In this document: in pieces, positions 8,037 through 16,172 of the stretch | Position numbering within the stretch: position 1 is the first letter of the stretch | Layout of the letters: each line of letters starts with the position of its first letter | NCBI RefSeq assembly: GCF_030733425.1 | Contig: NZ_JASHIZ010000004.1 | Span: forward strand, 124,001-188,000 | Source: Roseovarius sp. MMSF_3350 | GTDB lineage: Bacteria > Pseudomonadota > Alphaproteobacteria > Rhodobacterales > Rhodobacteraceae | Direction: 5' to 3' | Length of the DNA stretch: 64,000 nt | Program-made: the position numbers and the translations under genes | Notes under the pieces: generated by a model | Database searches by the model: none | What the model saw: only the letters and a program-made list of their open reading frames with translations | What the model was told of the DNA's origin: nothing

Positions 8037-8982
8037 AGGAGGCCATCGCAGTCTTGCCAGTGGCATCCATGACAGTCGCCTGCATCGCCAGCGCACGGGC
8101 AGCGGCCAGTTCTGTGGCGCTGTCGGCCAGCATCCATTGAAGCCCTTGGAATTCCGCAATCGCATGACCGCTGACCTGCCGTTCCTTGGCATAAGAAATC
8201 GCGGCTTTCAGCGCGGCGTCCGCGATACCCGTCGCCTGCGCGGCAACCTCGATCCGGCCATTGTCCAAAACCTTCATCGCGGTTCGGAAACCCGTGCCTT
8301 CGTCACCCAGACGGTTTTCTTCCGGCACCCAGCAATCAAAGCTGATTCCAAAAACATGCCCGCCTTTCAGGCCCATCGTCTTTTCATGCGGCGCGACGGA
8401 CACGCCTTCGGTTTTCTTCGTTTCAACGATAAAGGCGCTGACGCCCCGCGCGCCCGCATCAGGGTCGGTCTTGGCATAGACCACCATGAAATCCGCCGCC
8501 CCAGCGTTCGAGATGAAGCATTTAGACCCCTTGATCCGGTATCCAGCCCCTTCGCGCTTCGCCGTCGTGCGCATGTCGGCGGGGTTCGATCCGGCCTGCG
8601 GTTCAGTCAGTGCAAACGCGCCCAGCGACGTGCCCGCCGCGGCATCCGGCAGAATGCGCGCCTGCAGATCAGCATCGGCGCCCAACAACAGAGAGTCCGT
8701 AGCCAGAAAATGCGCTGTCAGCATCGACCCGGTTGAGCCACATGCGCCCGCAATCGCCTCGACCGCCGCATAAAGGGCGGGGCCGGACAACCCGATGCCG
8801 CCGTGATCTTCTGGCAGGTTCAGACCCAGCAATCCCATTTCGGCCATCGCGTTCAGATGGACGGTAGCAAACAACGCGTTCTCGTCGATCTCCGCAGCTC
8901 TTGGGGCCAGAACCTCGGTCGAAAACCGCTCGATCTGCGCGACCAGTACGCGTTCATCATCGCTCATCGGATAAGTGGTCAT
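8026..8982 (-). pseudogene. Acyl-CoA dehydrogenase, 3'-truncated at the island junction
   Basis: 318 aa against roughly 375-390 for the family. The N-terminal and middle domains are intact: LTEPQAGSNPAD and KGSKCFISNAG are the flavin-binding segments, and the start of the C-terminal helical domain is present (EFQGLQWMLADSATELAAAR). The frame ends KTAMAS then WQR-stop, where family members continue for about 60-70 residues including the catalytic glutamate. The sequence after KTAMAS belongs to the DUF2190 fragment. It overlaps the upstream CoA-transferase gene by ATGA at 8979-8982. Probably inactive; the lost 3' end may sit at the far side of the island. Confidence 0.85.
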
Positions 8983-10157
8983 GCGTTCTGCTCCTTGTTC
9001 AGAGTGTTCAAAATATCGTCAGCATCTGCGTTCAACGCAGGGGCCGATTTGCGCCCGCCGCGCCCTACGCCGCTGAAATGCACTGGCTGTTCAGGGACGT
9101 TCAAAATACCCAGATCAGGATGCGTGACCTCTGACGCCAGCCCGCGTTCAACAGCCTGCGGCGAGGCCCAGGCCTGTGCCACGGACTGAATGCTGGACGC
9201 CGGAATGCCCGCCGCTGACAGCAGATCAACCACCTCGTCCACAGGCAGTCCGCCCGCCCATCCGTCGATATACTCGGCCAAGGCAGGCTCGTTTTCACGG
9301 CGCAGCGTATCAGTGGTGAAGCGCGCATCCTGCGCCAGATCAGGCTGGCCGATCACCTCGCAGAAAGTCTCAAACAGCCGGTCGTTCAGAACCGCCAGCG
9401 CAAAATGCCCGTCGCTCGCCGGATAGGTCCCGAAGGGGGAGGACAGCGGATGGCGGTTGCCCGTGCGCACCGGGGCCTCGCCCCCCATCAGAGTGCGGCA
9501 GGCCAAAATCGGCATCATCGACACCAGGCCGTCAAACAGTGCCACATCCACATGACGCCCGTGCCCGGTGCGACAGCGTTCGAACAGGGCAACCATCGTC
9601 CCCCACGCGGCATACAGGCCACCCGACACATCGCCCAACGCCTCGCCCACCATTGTCGGCGCGCCATCGGGTTCGCCAGTCGCGTCCATCAGTCCGCTCA
9701 TGGCCTGAACTATTATGTCATAGGCGGGCTTTTTCGTATTTGGGCCGGTCTGACCAAACCCGGACACAGAGACATAGACCAGATGCGGAAACGCTTCTCT
9801 CAGAGCATCATAGCTCAGGCCCAGTTTCTCCATCACGCCGGGGCGAAAGTTTTCGATCAACACGTCACACTCCGCCAACAGCAACTTGACCGTCGCAATC
9901 GCATCGGGCGACTTCAGATCCAACGCGATCGAGCGCTTGCCTCGGTTGATGGCCTGAAACAACAGGCTTTCGCCATCCTTGAATGGGCCGATATGGCGGT
10001 AATCGTCGCCGTGGGCGGCTTCGACCTTGATCACATCCGCGCCCAAATCGGCCATCATCGCCGTGCAATAGGGGCCTGCCAGAACACGGGTGAAATCGAG
10101 CACCCTGACACCGCTCAGGGGGTGGGATGCTTTGGAGATGGGGGTCTGCGTGGGCAT
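8979..10157 (-). CDS. Family III CoA-transferase (CaiB/BaiF type)
   Basis: 392 aa when started at ATG 10157, which has GGAGG five bases upstream; an upstream start would add 14 residues without a better site. The N-terminus SGVRVLDFTRVLAGPYCTAM is the CaiB/BaiF signature, followed by ADVIKVEAAHGDDYR and an NRGKRSIALDLKS segment. Enzymes of this family move CoA between carboxylic acids. Substrates are not predictable, but coupling to an acyl-CoA dehydrogenase suggests activation of a branched or dicarboxylic acid before oxidation. With the dehydrogenase broken, the pathway is probably impaired. The divergent LysR regulator at 10238 is the likely controller. Confidence 0.85.
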   Translation of the reverse strand: MPTQTPISKASHPLSGVRVLDFTRVLAGPYCTAMMADLGADVIKVEAAHGDDYRHIGPFKDGESLLFQAINRGKRSIALDLKSPDAIATVKLLLAECDVLIENFRPGVMEKLGLSYDALREAFPHLVYVSVSGFGQTGPNTKKPAYDIIVQAMSGLMDATGEPDGAPTMVGEALGDVSGGLYAAWGTMVALFERCRTGHGRHVDVALFDGLVSMMPILACRTLMGGEAPVRTGNRHPLSSPFGTYPASDGHFALAVLNDRLFETFCEVIGQPDLAQDARFTTDTLRRENEPALAEYIDGWAGGLPVDEVVDLLSAAGIPASSIQSVAQAWASPQAVERGLASEVTHPDLGILNVPEQPVHFSGVGRGGRKSAPALNADADDILNTLNKEQNA

Positions 10158-10237
10158 ATGATCCTCCGGTATTGACCGGTTGAGCATAGGAGCAATCATG
10201 CTATAAGGAGAAATATAGGTTACTGATAGACCAATAA

Positions 10238-11158
10238 ATGCAGGCTATACCCATCAGCCTTCGCCAGATCGACTATGTCATCGCCGCCGCCGAGGCTGGC
10301 AGCACCGCCGCCGCCGCGCGGGTGCTGAATGTCTCGCAACCGTCGGTGTCGCTGGCGATTGCCAAAATCGAAGCTCACTTCGGCCGCCCACTATTCGCTC
10401 GCAGCGCAGGCCAAGGCATCGCGCCCACTGCCTTCGGGCTGCGAAAGCTCGGGGCCTTGCGCAGCCTGCGCGCGCAGGCGCAAACGGTGCTTGACCAAGA
10501 GAACAGCGGGGCAGACGAACTGAACCTTGGAGTCTTCTCGACCCTTGGCCCACGTTACGCACCTGCTCTTGTCAACGGATTTCAAAAGACCAATCCCACG
10601 GCAGCAATCAAGCTGCACGAAGGCGATCTTGATACTCTGACCCGATGGCTGGAAACCGGCCGCATCGACCTGGCACTTATCTATGATTTCGGTCTGCCTT
10701 CATCGCTTGATATCACGCCGCTGGCCGATGTACGCCCCTACGGGCTGGTTGCGCGCACCCATTCGCTGTCGGGGCGGCGGACCGTTGCTATGGCCGACTT
10801 GCTGACCGATCCCCTTATTCTGATGAGCCTGCCGCACAGCCGCGATTATTTCCTGACACTGGCTCAGATGAACGGGATCCGTCCCCGTATCGCGCATGAG
10901 ACCGGCTCGGTCGAGATGTTGCGCGCCATGGTCGCCAATCACATGGGCGTGGGACTTCTGGCCACCGATATCGCGCAGGACACAGCCTGCGACGGTCAGC
11001 CCGTCACCCGGTTGGAGTTGTCAGACCCACTCGTGCCCCACCGCATCGCGCTGGCGCGTGCACCGCATCCCCATACCGCGCCGCTCGTGGCGGCCTTTCA
11101 GGAGCATGTGGCCTTCGCCTTTAACTTGTCATCCAATGTGGCCACCCACGCGTTGTGA
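10238..11158 (+). CDS. LysR-family transcriptional regulator
   Basis: 306 aa. The N-terminal winged HTH (about 8-66) reads LRQIDYVIAAAEAGSTAAAA then LNVSQPSVSLAIAKIEAHFG, typical of LysR. The substrate-binding domain follows from about residue 90 (LNLGVFSTLGPRYAP). It is divergent from the CoA-transferase/acyl-CoA dehydrogenase pair with 80 bases between starts, the standard layout for a LysR protein controlling its neighbour. The inducer is unknown. Residues ALARAP close to the C-terminus are usual for the family. Confidence 0.88.
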   Translation: MQAIPISLRQIDYVIAAAEAGSTAAAARVLNVSQPSVSLAIAKIEAHFGRPLFARSAGQGIAPTAFGLRKLGALRSLRAQAQTVLDQENSGADELNLGVFSTLGPRYAPALVNGFQKTNPTAAIKLHEGDLDTLTRWLETGRIDLALIYDFGLPSSLDITPLADVRPYGLVARTHSLSGRRTVAMADLLTDPLILMSLPHSRDYFLTLAQMNGIRPRIAHETGSVEMLRAMVANHMGVGLLATDIAQDTACDGQPVTRLELSDPLVPHRIALARAPHPHTAPLVAAFQEHVAFAFNLSSNVATHAL

Positions 11159-11439
11159 TCACAGCCAAGCTCCGCCGAGCGTAGATCATCGCGTACGCAA
11201 AGGCCGCAACAACTCGATCGAAGGGCTACACCAACTGACGCGGCAACGACCGGGGCCCTGGTCGTGCAACCGCGGAGAAGCCAAAGAGCTAGGCGCAGGC
11301 GCGCAATGGCGAAAGAATTGTTTGCCTACGACGAGGTGCTATTTAAAGGCAACTAGGCTCATGCGAGAAAACCAGGGACAAGAGAGCAAGTGCTAGCCTT
11401 CAGATTTTCATCCCTCAGGGTTCGAGTTAACGTGCAGTC
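11159..11439. other. Intergenic gap
   Basis: 281 bases between the LysR gene and the MFS gene with no supported gene. The composition resembles degraded coding DNA; I see no hairpin with a U-tract and no clear promoter. Confidence 0.35.
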
Positions 11440-12738
11440 GTGATAAGAAGTTTGCTGCCATTGACAGCCCTGCTGATGGGCTCTGCTTTTCTTGTGTTCG
11501 CCGGTGGCGTTAACGGTTTGATTTTGCCGATCCGTGGCGAGGCTGAAGGTTTCACGGCTTCTTCTTTGGGCCTGCTGGGGACGGGATGGGCGGTTGGCTA
11601 TGTGGCCGGGTGCTTACGTACCCCCGTACTCGTAGCCCGGGTCGGGCATATCCGAGCGTTTGGGGCCATGTGTGCGATAGCAGCAATCGCGGTGCTCTTG
11701 TCGCTGATACTCATTACGCCCTGGATATGGATTCCCGTTAGAGCATTTTCCGGCTTCTGCTTTGCCGGTGCGGCAATGATCGTGGAAAGCTGGCTGAATG
11801 AAAGATCGGAAGCCAAGTCGCGAGGACGCGTCTTTGGTATCTACACGATGGTCAATCTCGCTTCGACGACCGCTGGCCAAATGGTGCTTACGCTCGGCGA
11901 TGCAACAGGCTTCTTGTTCTTCGTTCTTGCGGCAATGGTTTATTGTCTCGCCCTCTTGCCCACTGCGATCAGCGCGACCACGACGCCACGTCCGCTGACG
12001 CAGGTCTCACTTGATCTCCCAAAGCTTTGGCGAAACTCGCCGATCGCCGTGTTCGCAGTTCTGATGGTTGGGATATCAAATTCGGCGTTCGGTACGCTTG
12101 CCGCGGTTTACGCCGCGCGTATTGGACTATCGCTTGGCGACATTGCGCTCTTCGCGAGCATTCCTATCCTGGCGGGCGCCGCCAGCCAGATCCCTGTCGG
12201 TATCGCATCGGATCGCTTCGACCGTCGAAAGGTTCTGATAGCGTTGGCTATAGTCGCCATAGCAGCGGATTCGCTGTTTCTGTTTGCCGGTATTGCACAA
12301 GCGGCTACCGTGCTTGCCCTGTCGGCGCTCTTCGGGGCCACGGTGTTTGCAATGTATCCCGTCATCGTGGCGCATGCGAACGATCATGCGGACCCGGGTG
12401 CTTTCATTCAGGTTAGCGGAGGCCTGCTGCTTGTATACGGAATCGGTTCGATTATTGGTCCGGCAGGCGCAGGGGTCCTGATGACGTCGTTCGGAGAGGC
12501 GATGTTATTTTCCGTGACCGGGGCCGCGCATGTGTTTCTTGTACTGTATGCTCTGCTGAGAATCCGGGTTGCCCCTCCGGTTGCGCCCGCCAACAAGGGC
12601 GTGTTTCAAGCCGCGCCACTCGCCCGTGCCTCGACACCCGAAACTGCGGCGTTTGCCACCGATCAGACCGCCATGGATCCCGATCAGGGAACTGCGCAAT
12701 CAGAGGCCAATGGAACGGTCCGCGAGGGGCGGGAATGA
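11440..12738 (+). CDS. MFS transporter, YcaD-like (UMF2) type
   Basis: 432 aa with twelve hydrophobic segments; the start is GTG 11440. The sequence after TM4, IVESWLNERSEAKSRGRVFGIYTMVN, matches the conserved region of the YcaD/UMF2 branch of the major facilitator superfamily, and SDRFDRRKVLI is the central-loop MFS motif. The C-terminal 50 residues are hydrophilic, rich in Ala, Thr, Glu and Gln, probably a cytoplasmic tail. The substrate is unknown. It stands alone with long gaps on both sides, and its codon use looks less GC-rich than core neighbours, so horizontal origin is possible. Confidence 0.8.
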   Translation: MIRSLLPLTALLMGSAFLVFAGGVNGLILPIRGEAEGFTASSLGLLGTGWAVGYVAGCLRTPVLVARVGHIRAFGAMCAIAAIAVLLSLILITPWIWIPVRAFSGFCFAGAAMIVESWLNERSEAKSRGRVFGIYTMVNLASTTAGQMVLTLGDATGFLFFVLAAMVYCLALLPTAISATTTPRPLTQVSLDLPKLWRNSPIAVFAVLMVGISNSAFGTLAAVYAARIGLSLGDIALFASIPILAGAASQIPVGIASDRFDRRKVLIALAIVAIAADSLFLFAGIAQAATVLALSALFGATVFAMYPVIVAHANDHADPGAFIQVSGGLLLVYGIGSIIGPAGAGVLMTSFGEAMLFSVTGAAHVFLVLYALLRIRVAPPVAPANKGVFQAAPLARASTPETAAFATDQTAMDPDQGTAQSEANGTVREGRE

Positions 12739-12857
12739 AATTCACAAAGCTATCGAAAACTCTAGCTCACCCACTTAAGGTGTGCCCTTCGTCCTCAAAC
12801 GGCTTGGCAGGCTCTACAACGTAGACTTTGCCTTGCATCGCCCCTCGCAAGCTCCCG

Positions 12858-14933
12858 TCAGAGCGCCTTGCACAGGCGCAGGGCATCGTAGATGGCCGCG
12901 TGCGTGTTCCGGGAAGCGACGGCGTCGCCGATGCGGAAAAGCTGGAAAGCGCCTTCCGGATTGCGGGATAATTTTTGGGGACGTCCTTCGATCAGCGCGT
13001 CATAGTCGACCTCCCCCAGGTTGACGGATTCTGGTCGCAGGTCGAAATAGAGATCATCAAGCGGCCGCGTGCCATGGTTGACGACAACCTGGTCCACACG
13101 CCGTTCGCGGGTTACGCCGCCATAGTCGCTGTCGATGGTGGCGAGTAGCCCGTTACCTTCACGTCGCACGGCCTTGAGCTTCCACGTCACGGTAAAAGTT
13201 ACATCCCGCTTTTGCAGCTGCCGCATGGCGGGGGTCAACGACATGCCCATGACCTCTGGCGAAAAACTCCTGTCGCGCGTCATGATCTCGACAGTCGCAC
13301 CTGTGGCAGCGATCTTTTCAGCTGCCTGCAGGGCGGCAAAGTCGCCGGCCTCGTCATAGATGAGAACGTTCGTGCCAGCCTCTGTATCTCCGGCGAGGAT
13401 ATCCCAGGTGGACACCACAAACTCCTCTCCGCCGCCAGAAACCTCCGTATGGGCAAGCCCGCCGGTGGCGACAATCATCACATCCGGCCCGTGGGCAAGT
13501 ACAGTGGTGCCATTTGCGAAAGAATTGAAGTGGAACGTGACCCCCATTCGTTCGCATTCCTCAAAGCGCCATTGCACGACTTGGATCATCTCCTTGCGCC
13601 GATCGGTCTGTGCTGTCAGGCGGATTTGCCCCCCGGGATCGTTTGCCGCTTCGTGCACGATGACCTCGTGCCCGCGTGCCGCCGCCACGCGCGCGGCTTC
13701 GAGGCCCGCAGGCCCAGCGCCTATGATCACGATCCGTCTGCAATCAGAAGCTTTCGCAATCTCGTGCGGTTGCTCGGTTTCACGTCCCGTGGCCGGATTG
13801 TGCAGGCAGAGCGCCATACCGCCCTGATAGATCCGGTCGAGGCAATAGTTTGCCCCTACACAGGGACGAATGCGATGCTCTTCGCCGCGCATGACCTTGG
13901 CGATGATATGCGGGTCTGCGATATGGGCCCGGGTCATGCCCACCATGTCCAGCTTGCCGGACGCAATGGCATGTCGGGCCGTCGCAACGTCCTGAATCTT
14001 TGCGGCGTGAAAAGTCGGTATCTGCGCTTCTGCGCGAATCTCTCCGGCAAAATCGAGATGCGGCGATGAACGCATACCCTGAACGGGTATGACGTCGGTC
14101 AAAGCCGCATCGGTAGCAACGTGCCCCCGGATCACGTTCAGGAAATCCACCATACCGCAGGATTTGAGCCGTTTGGTGATCTCGATGCCGTCCGTACGCG
14201 AGATCCCGCCGGGCTTGTCTTCATCCGCCACGTACCGCAGTCCGACGATAAAGCTCTCGCCGACGCGCGCCCGGATGGCTTTCAGCACGTCCATCGCGAA
14301 CCGCAGGCGATCGTCGAACCCATTCGCGCCATACGGTCCCTCCAGCTGATTCAGCTGTGGCGACCAGAACGCATCCATCAGGTGGCCATAGGCCTCCAAT
14401 TCGATCCCGTCCAGGCCCGCGGCCTGCATCCGCTCGGCGGCGTCGGCGTAATCCTCGATGATGCGGACGATATCCCAGTCTTCCATTTTCTTCGGGTAGG
14501 CCCTGTGTGCCGGTTCCCTTGTATGCCCAGGGGAGAGGCTGGGCAGCCAGTCACCCTTGTCCCACCGCGTGCGCCAGCCCAAATGCGTGAGCTGGATCAT
14601 CACGGCGCATCCGTGCTCGTGGCAGTCATCGGTGAGTGCCTTCATGTGGGGCACGACCTCGTCACGATACGCGAGAATATTGTTGAAGGCTGGCGGACTG
14701 TCGCGCGACACCACCGCCGACCCCGCCGTCATTGTCAGCGCCACACCGCCTCGGGCGCGCTCCACGTGGTACGCACGGTAGCGCTCTGTAGGCATCCCGT
14801 CATCGGGGTAGGCCGGTTCGTGGCTGGTAATCATCAGCCTGTTCTTCAAAGTCAGGTGCTTGAGCTGGAAGGGCTGGAGAAGGGGATCGCTGATCAAGGC
14901 TGGCTCCTGTGCAGACAGTCTAACATTCCGCAT
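12858..14933 (-). CDS. Old-yellow-enzyme-type flavin/Fe-S oxidoreductase, N-methylproline demethylase-like
   Basis: 691 aa from ATG 14933 (a GTG at 14942 would add three residues). The N-terminal 350 residues form an FMN TIM barrel of the old yellow enzyme family. A Cys cluster for Fe-S follows (C358, C364, C376). The C-terminal half is an FAD/NAD(P)-binding module with VIIGAGPAGLEAARVAA. The overall layout is that of trimethylamine dehydrogenase, dienoyl-CoA reductase and N-methylproline demethylase; segments such as SHEPAYPDDGMP and CVGANYC-LDRIYQGG resemble the last as I remember it. It would remove N-methyl groups in stachydrine/proline-betaine catabolism, but the substrate is an inference. 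The second cysteine of the usual CxxCxxC is Ala. Divergent from a TetR regulator. Confidence 0.75.
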   Translation of the reverse strand: MRNVRLSAQEPALISDPLLQPFQLKHLTLKNRLMITSHEPAYPDDGMPTERYRAYHVERARGGVALTMTAGSAVVSRDSPPAFNNILAYRDEVVPHMKALTDDCHEHGCAVMIQLTHLGWRTRWDKGDWLPSLSPGHTREPAHRAYPKKMEDWDIVRIIEDYADAAERMQAAGLDGIELEAYGHLMDAFWSPQLNQLEGPYGANGFDDRLRFAMDVLKAIRARVGESFIVGLRYVADEDKPGGISRTDGIEITKRLKSCGMVDFLNVIRGHVATDAALTDVIPVQGMRSSPHLDFAGEIRAEAQIPTFHAAKIQDVATARHAIASGKLDMVGMTRAHIADPHIIAKVMRGEEHRIRPCVGANYCLDRIYQGGMALCLHNPATGRETEQPHEIAKASDCRRIVIIGAGPAGLEAARVAAARGHEVIVHEAANDPGGQIRLTAQTDRRKEMIQVVQWRFEECERMGVTFHFNSFANGTTVLAHGPDVMIVATGGLAHTEVSGGGEEFVVSTWDILAGDTEAGTNVLIYDEAGDFAALQAAEKIAATGATVEIMTRDRSFSPEVMGMSLTPAMRQLQKRDVTFTVTWKLKAVRREGNGLLATIDSDYGGVTRERRVDQVVVNHGTRPLDDLYFDLRPESVNLGEVDYDALIEGRPQKLSRNPEGAFQLFRIGDAVASRNTHAAIYDALRLCKAL

Positions 14934-14936
14934 AAT

Positions 14937-14969
14937 GTTCACTCATGTCAAGTTGCGGTTCAGTGATGT
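14937..14969. promoter_or_regulatory. Direct repeat, candidate TetR operator
   Basis: GTTCACTCATGT at 14937-14948 and GTTCAGTGATGT at 14958-14969 match at 10 of 12 positions and are spaced 21 bp, two helical turns, so both copies face the same side of the DNA. They sit between the flavoenzyme start and the TetR gene, where an autoregulatory operator would be expected. The assignment is inferred from position. Confidence 0.4.
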
Positions 14970-15014
14970 ATATTTTCCTTGAGTGCGGATGGGGCGGGCC
15001 TTAAGTTTCTCCAC

Positions 15015-15692
15015 ATGAGCGTGAACGACATCACGGGGGGTGCGCCCGGCAAGGCAACGGGCTGGCGCGGATCACGGGAGCTATGGCTGGCGGCGGCCAA
15101 GCAGGCCTTTGTCGAGACGGGGCTGGATGCGGTCAAGATCCAACCGCTCGCAACGCGCCTCAATATTGCCCGCACAAGTTTCTACTGGTTCTTCAAGAAC
15201 CGCCACGACCTGCTCGACGCTTTGCTGGAACATTGGGAGGCCAAGAATACCGGCGCCTTCCGCGACGCTGCCGACGCATATGCAGAAACAATCACCGAGG
15301 CCGTTCTGAACCTGATCGTGGTGTTTCACGACGACGCCCTGTTCGAGCCGCAGCTTGACTTCGCCATCCGCGGTTGGGCGCACCAGTCGGAAGAGGTGAT
15401 GGCCCGCGTGAACGCGGCCGACGAGGCGCGGCTTCAGGCGATCCGACAAATGTTCGACCGGTTCGGCTATGACCCGTCCGAAGCCGATGTGCGGGCGCGA
15501 ACGGTCTACCTGACGCAAATCGGGTATATCTCGATGCAGGTGCAGGAAGAGCCCTCGGTCCGCATGATGCGGGTCCCCGGCTACGTCAAGACGTTCTGCG
15601 GCGCGGAACCCGAAGCAAACGAACTGGACAGGTTCCACGCACGGCTTGGCGTATCTCCGGCAGGCGAAGGGCCAGAACCGTTAAGGGAATAG
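15015..15692 (+). CDS. TetR/AcrR-family transcriptional regulator
   Basis: 225 aa from ATG 15015; an in-frame TTG at 14979 would add 12 residues, and neither has a strong ribosome site. The N-terminal HTH spans roughly 20-65: LWLAAAKQAFVETGLDAVKI, then LATRLNIARTSFYWFFKNR, the TetR pattern. The rest is a helical ligand domain with a Trp/aromatic-rich centre (LDFAIRGWAHQ). It is divergent from the N-methylproline-demethylase-like gene, and a direct repeat lies between them, so local repression of both is likely. The ligand is unknown. Confidence 0.85.
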   Translation: MSVNDITGGAPGKATGWRGSRELWLAAAKQAFVETGLDAVKIQPLATRLNIARTSFYWFFKNRHDLLDALLEHWEAKNTGAFRDAADAYAETITEAVLNLIVVFHDDALFEPQLDFAIRGWAHQSEEVMARVNAADEARLQAIRQMFDRFGYDPSEADVRARTVYLTQIGYISMQVQEEPSVRMMRVPGYVKTFCGAEPEANELDRFHARLGVSPAGEGPEPLRE

Positions 15693-15795
15693 ACGCCTCA
15701 GCGATCGATCGCCGCAAAACGGTGGAGTATCGTGATTTGCCGCATGTCAGTGAATTGGAATAGGCTCGCAGGAAAGGAACCGAGAGGACGCAAGC

Positions 15796-16158
15796 ATGAA
15801 ACAGATCAAAACAGATGACCGCCGGGTTGCGAATATCCGGGACGAGACCGCATTCGTACCGTTCGATCCCGTCACGGAACCCGGCACCTCGATCCTCAAG
15901 CTGAACCGGGACATGCCGCGGGACGTTGGGTTCTATATCTACAAAATGGAGCCTGGCGCGCAGTCGACCCCGCACCGCCATGGCGGTGCAGAGGAATTCG
16001 TGATGCTGGAGGGCGAACTGATCGATAATGATGGCACAGTCTATCGCCAGGGTGATGTCGTCTGGCTGGCGCCGGGAACCGAGCATGTCTCTCACACCGA
16101 GACGGGATGCCTGATCGCCGTTTTCGCGGAAAGCATGGAAAGTCCGCCGGCCGGATAA
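15796..16158 (+). CDS. Small cupin-domain protein
   Basis: 120 aa with GAGAGGA upstream of the ATG. A single cupin barrel: motif 1 is TPHRHGGAEEFVMLEGEL, with the two His and Glu of the metal site, and motif 2 is GDVVWLAPGTEHVSHTE. Such small cupins can be binding proteins, isomerases or oxygenases; nothing here selects one. It ends 15 bases from the convergent RND pump gene. It could be cotranscribed with the TetR gene upstream (about 100 bases apart), but a separate promoter is as likely. Confidence 0.8.
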   Translation: MKQIKTDDRRVANIRDETAFVPFDPVTEPGTSILKLNRDMPRDVGFYIYKMEPGAQSTPHRHGGAEEFVMLEGELIDNDGTVYRQGDVVWLAPGTEHVSHTETGCLIAVFAESMESPPAG

Positions 16159-16172
16159 GCCCGTACCGGCGC

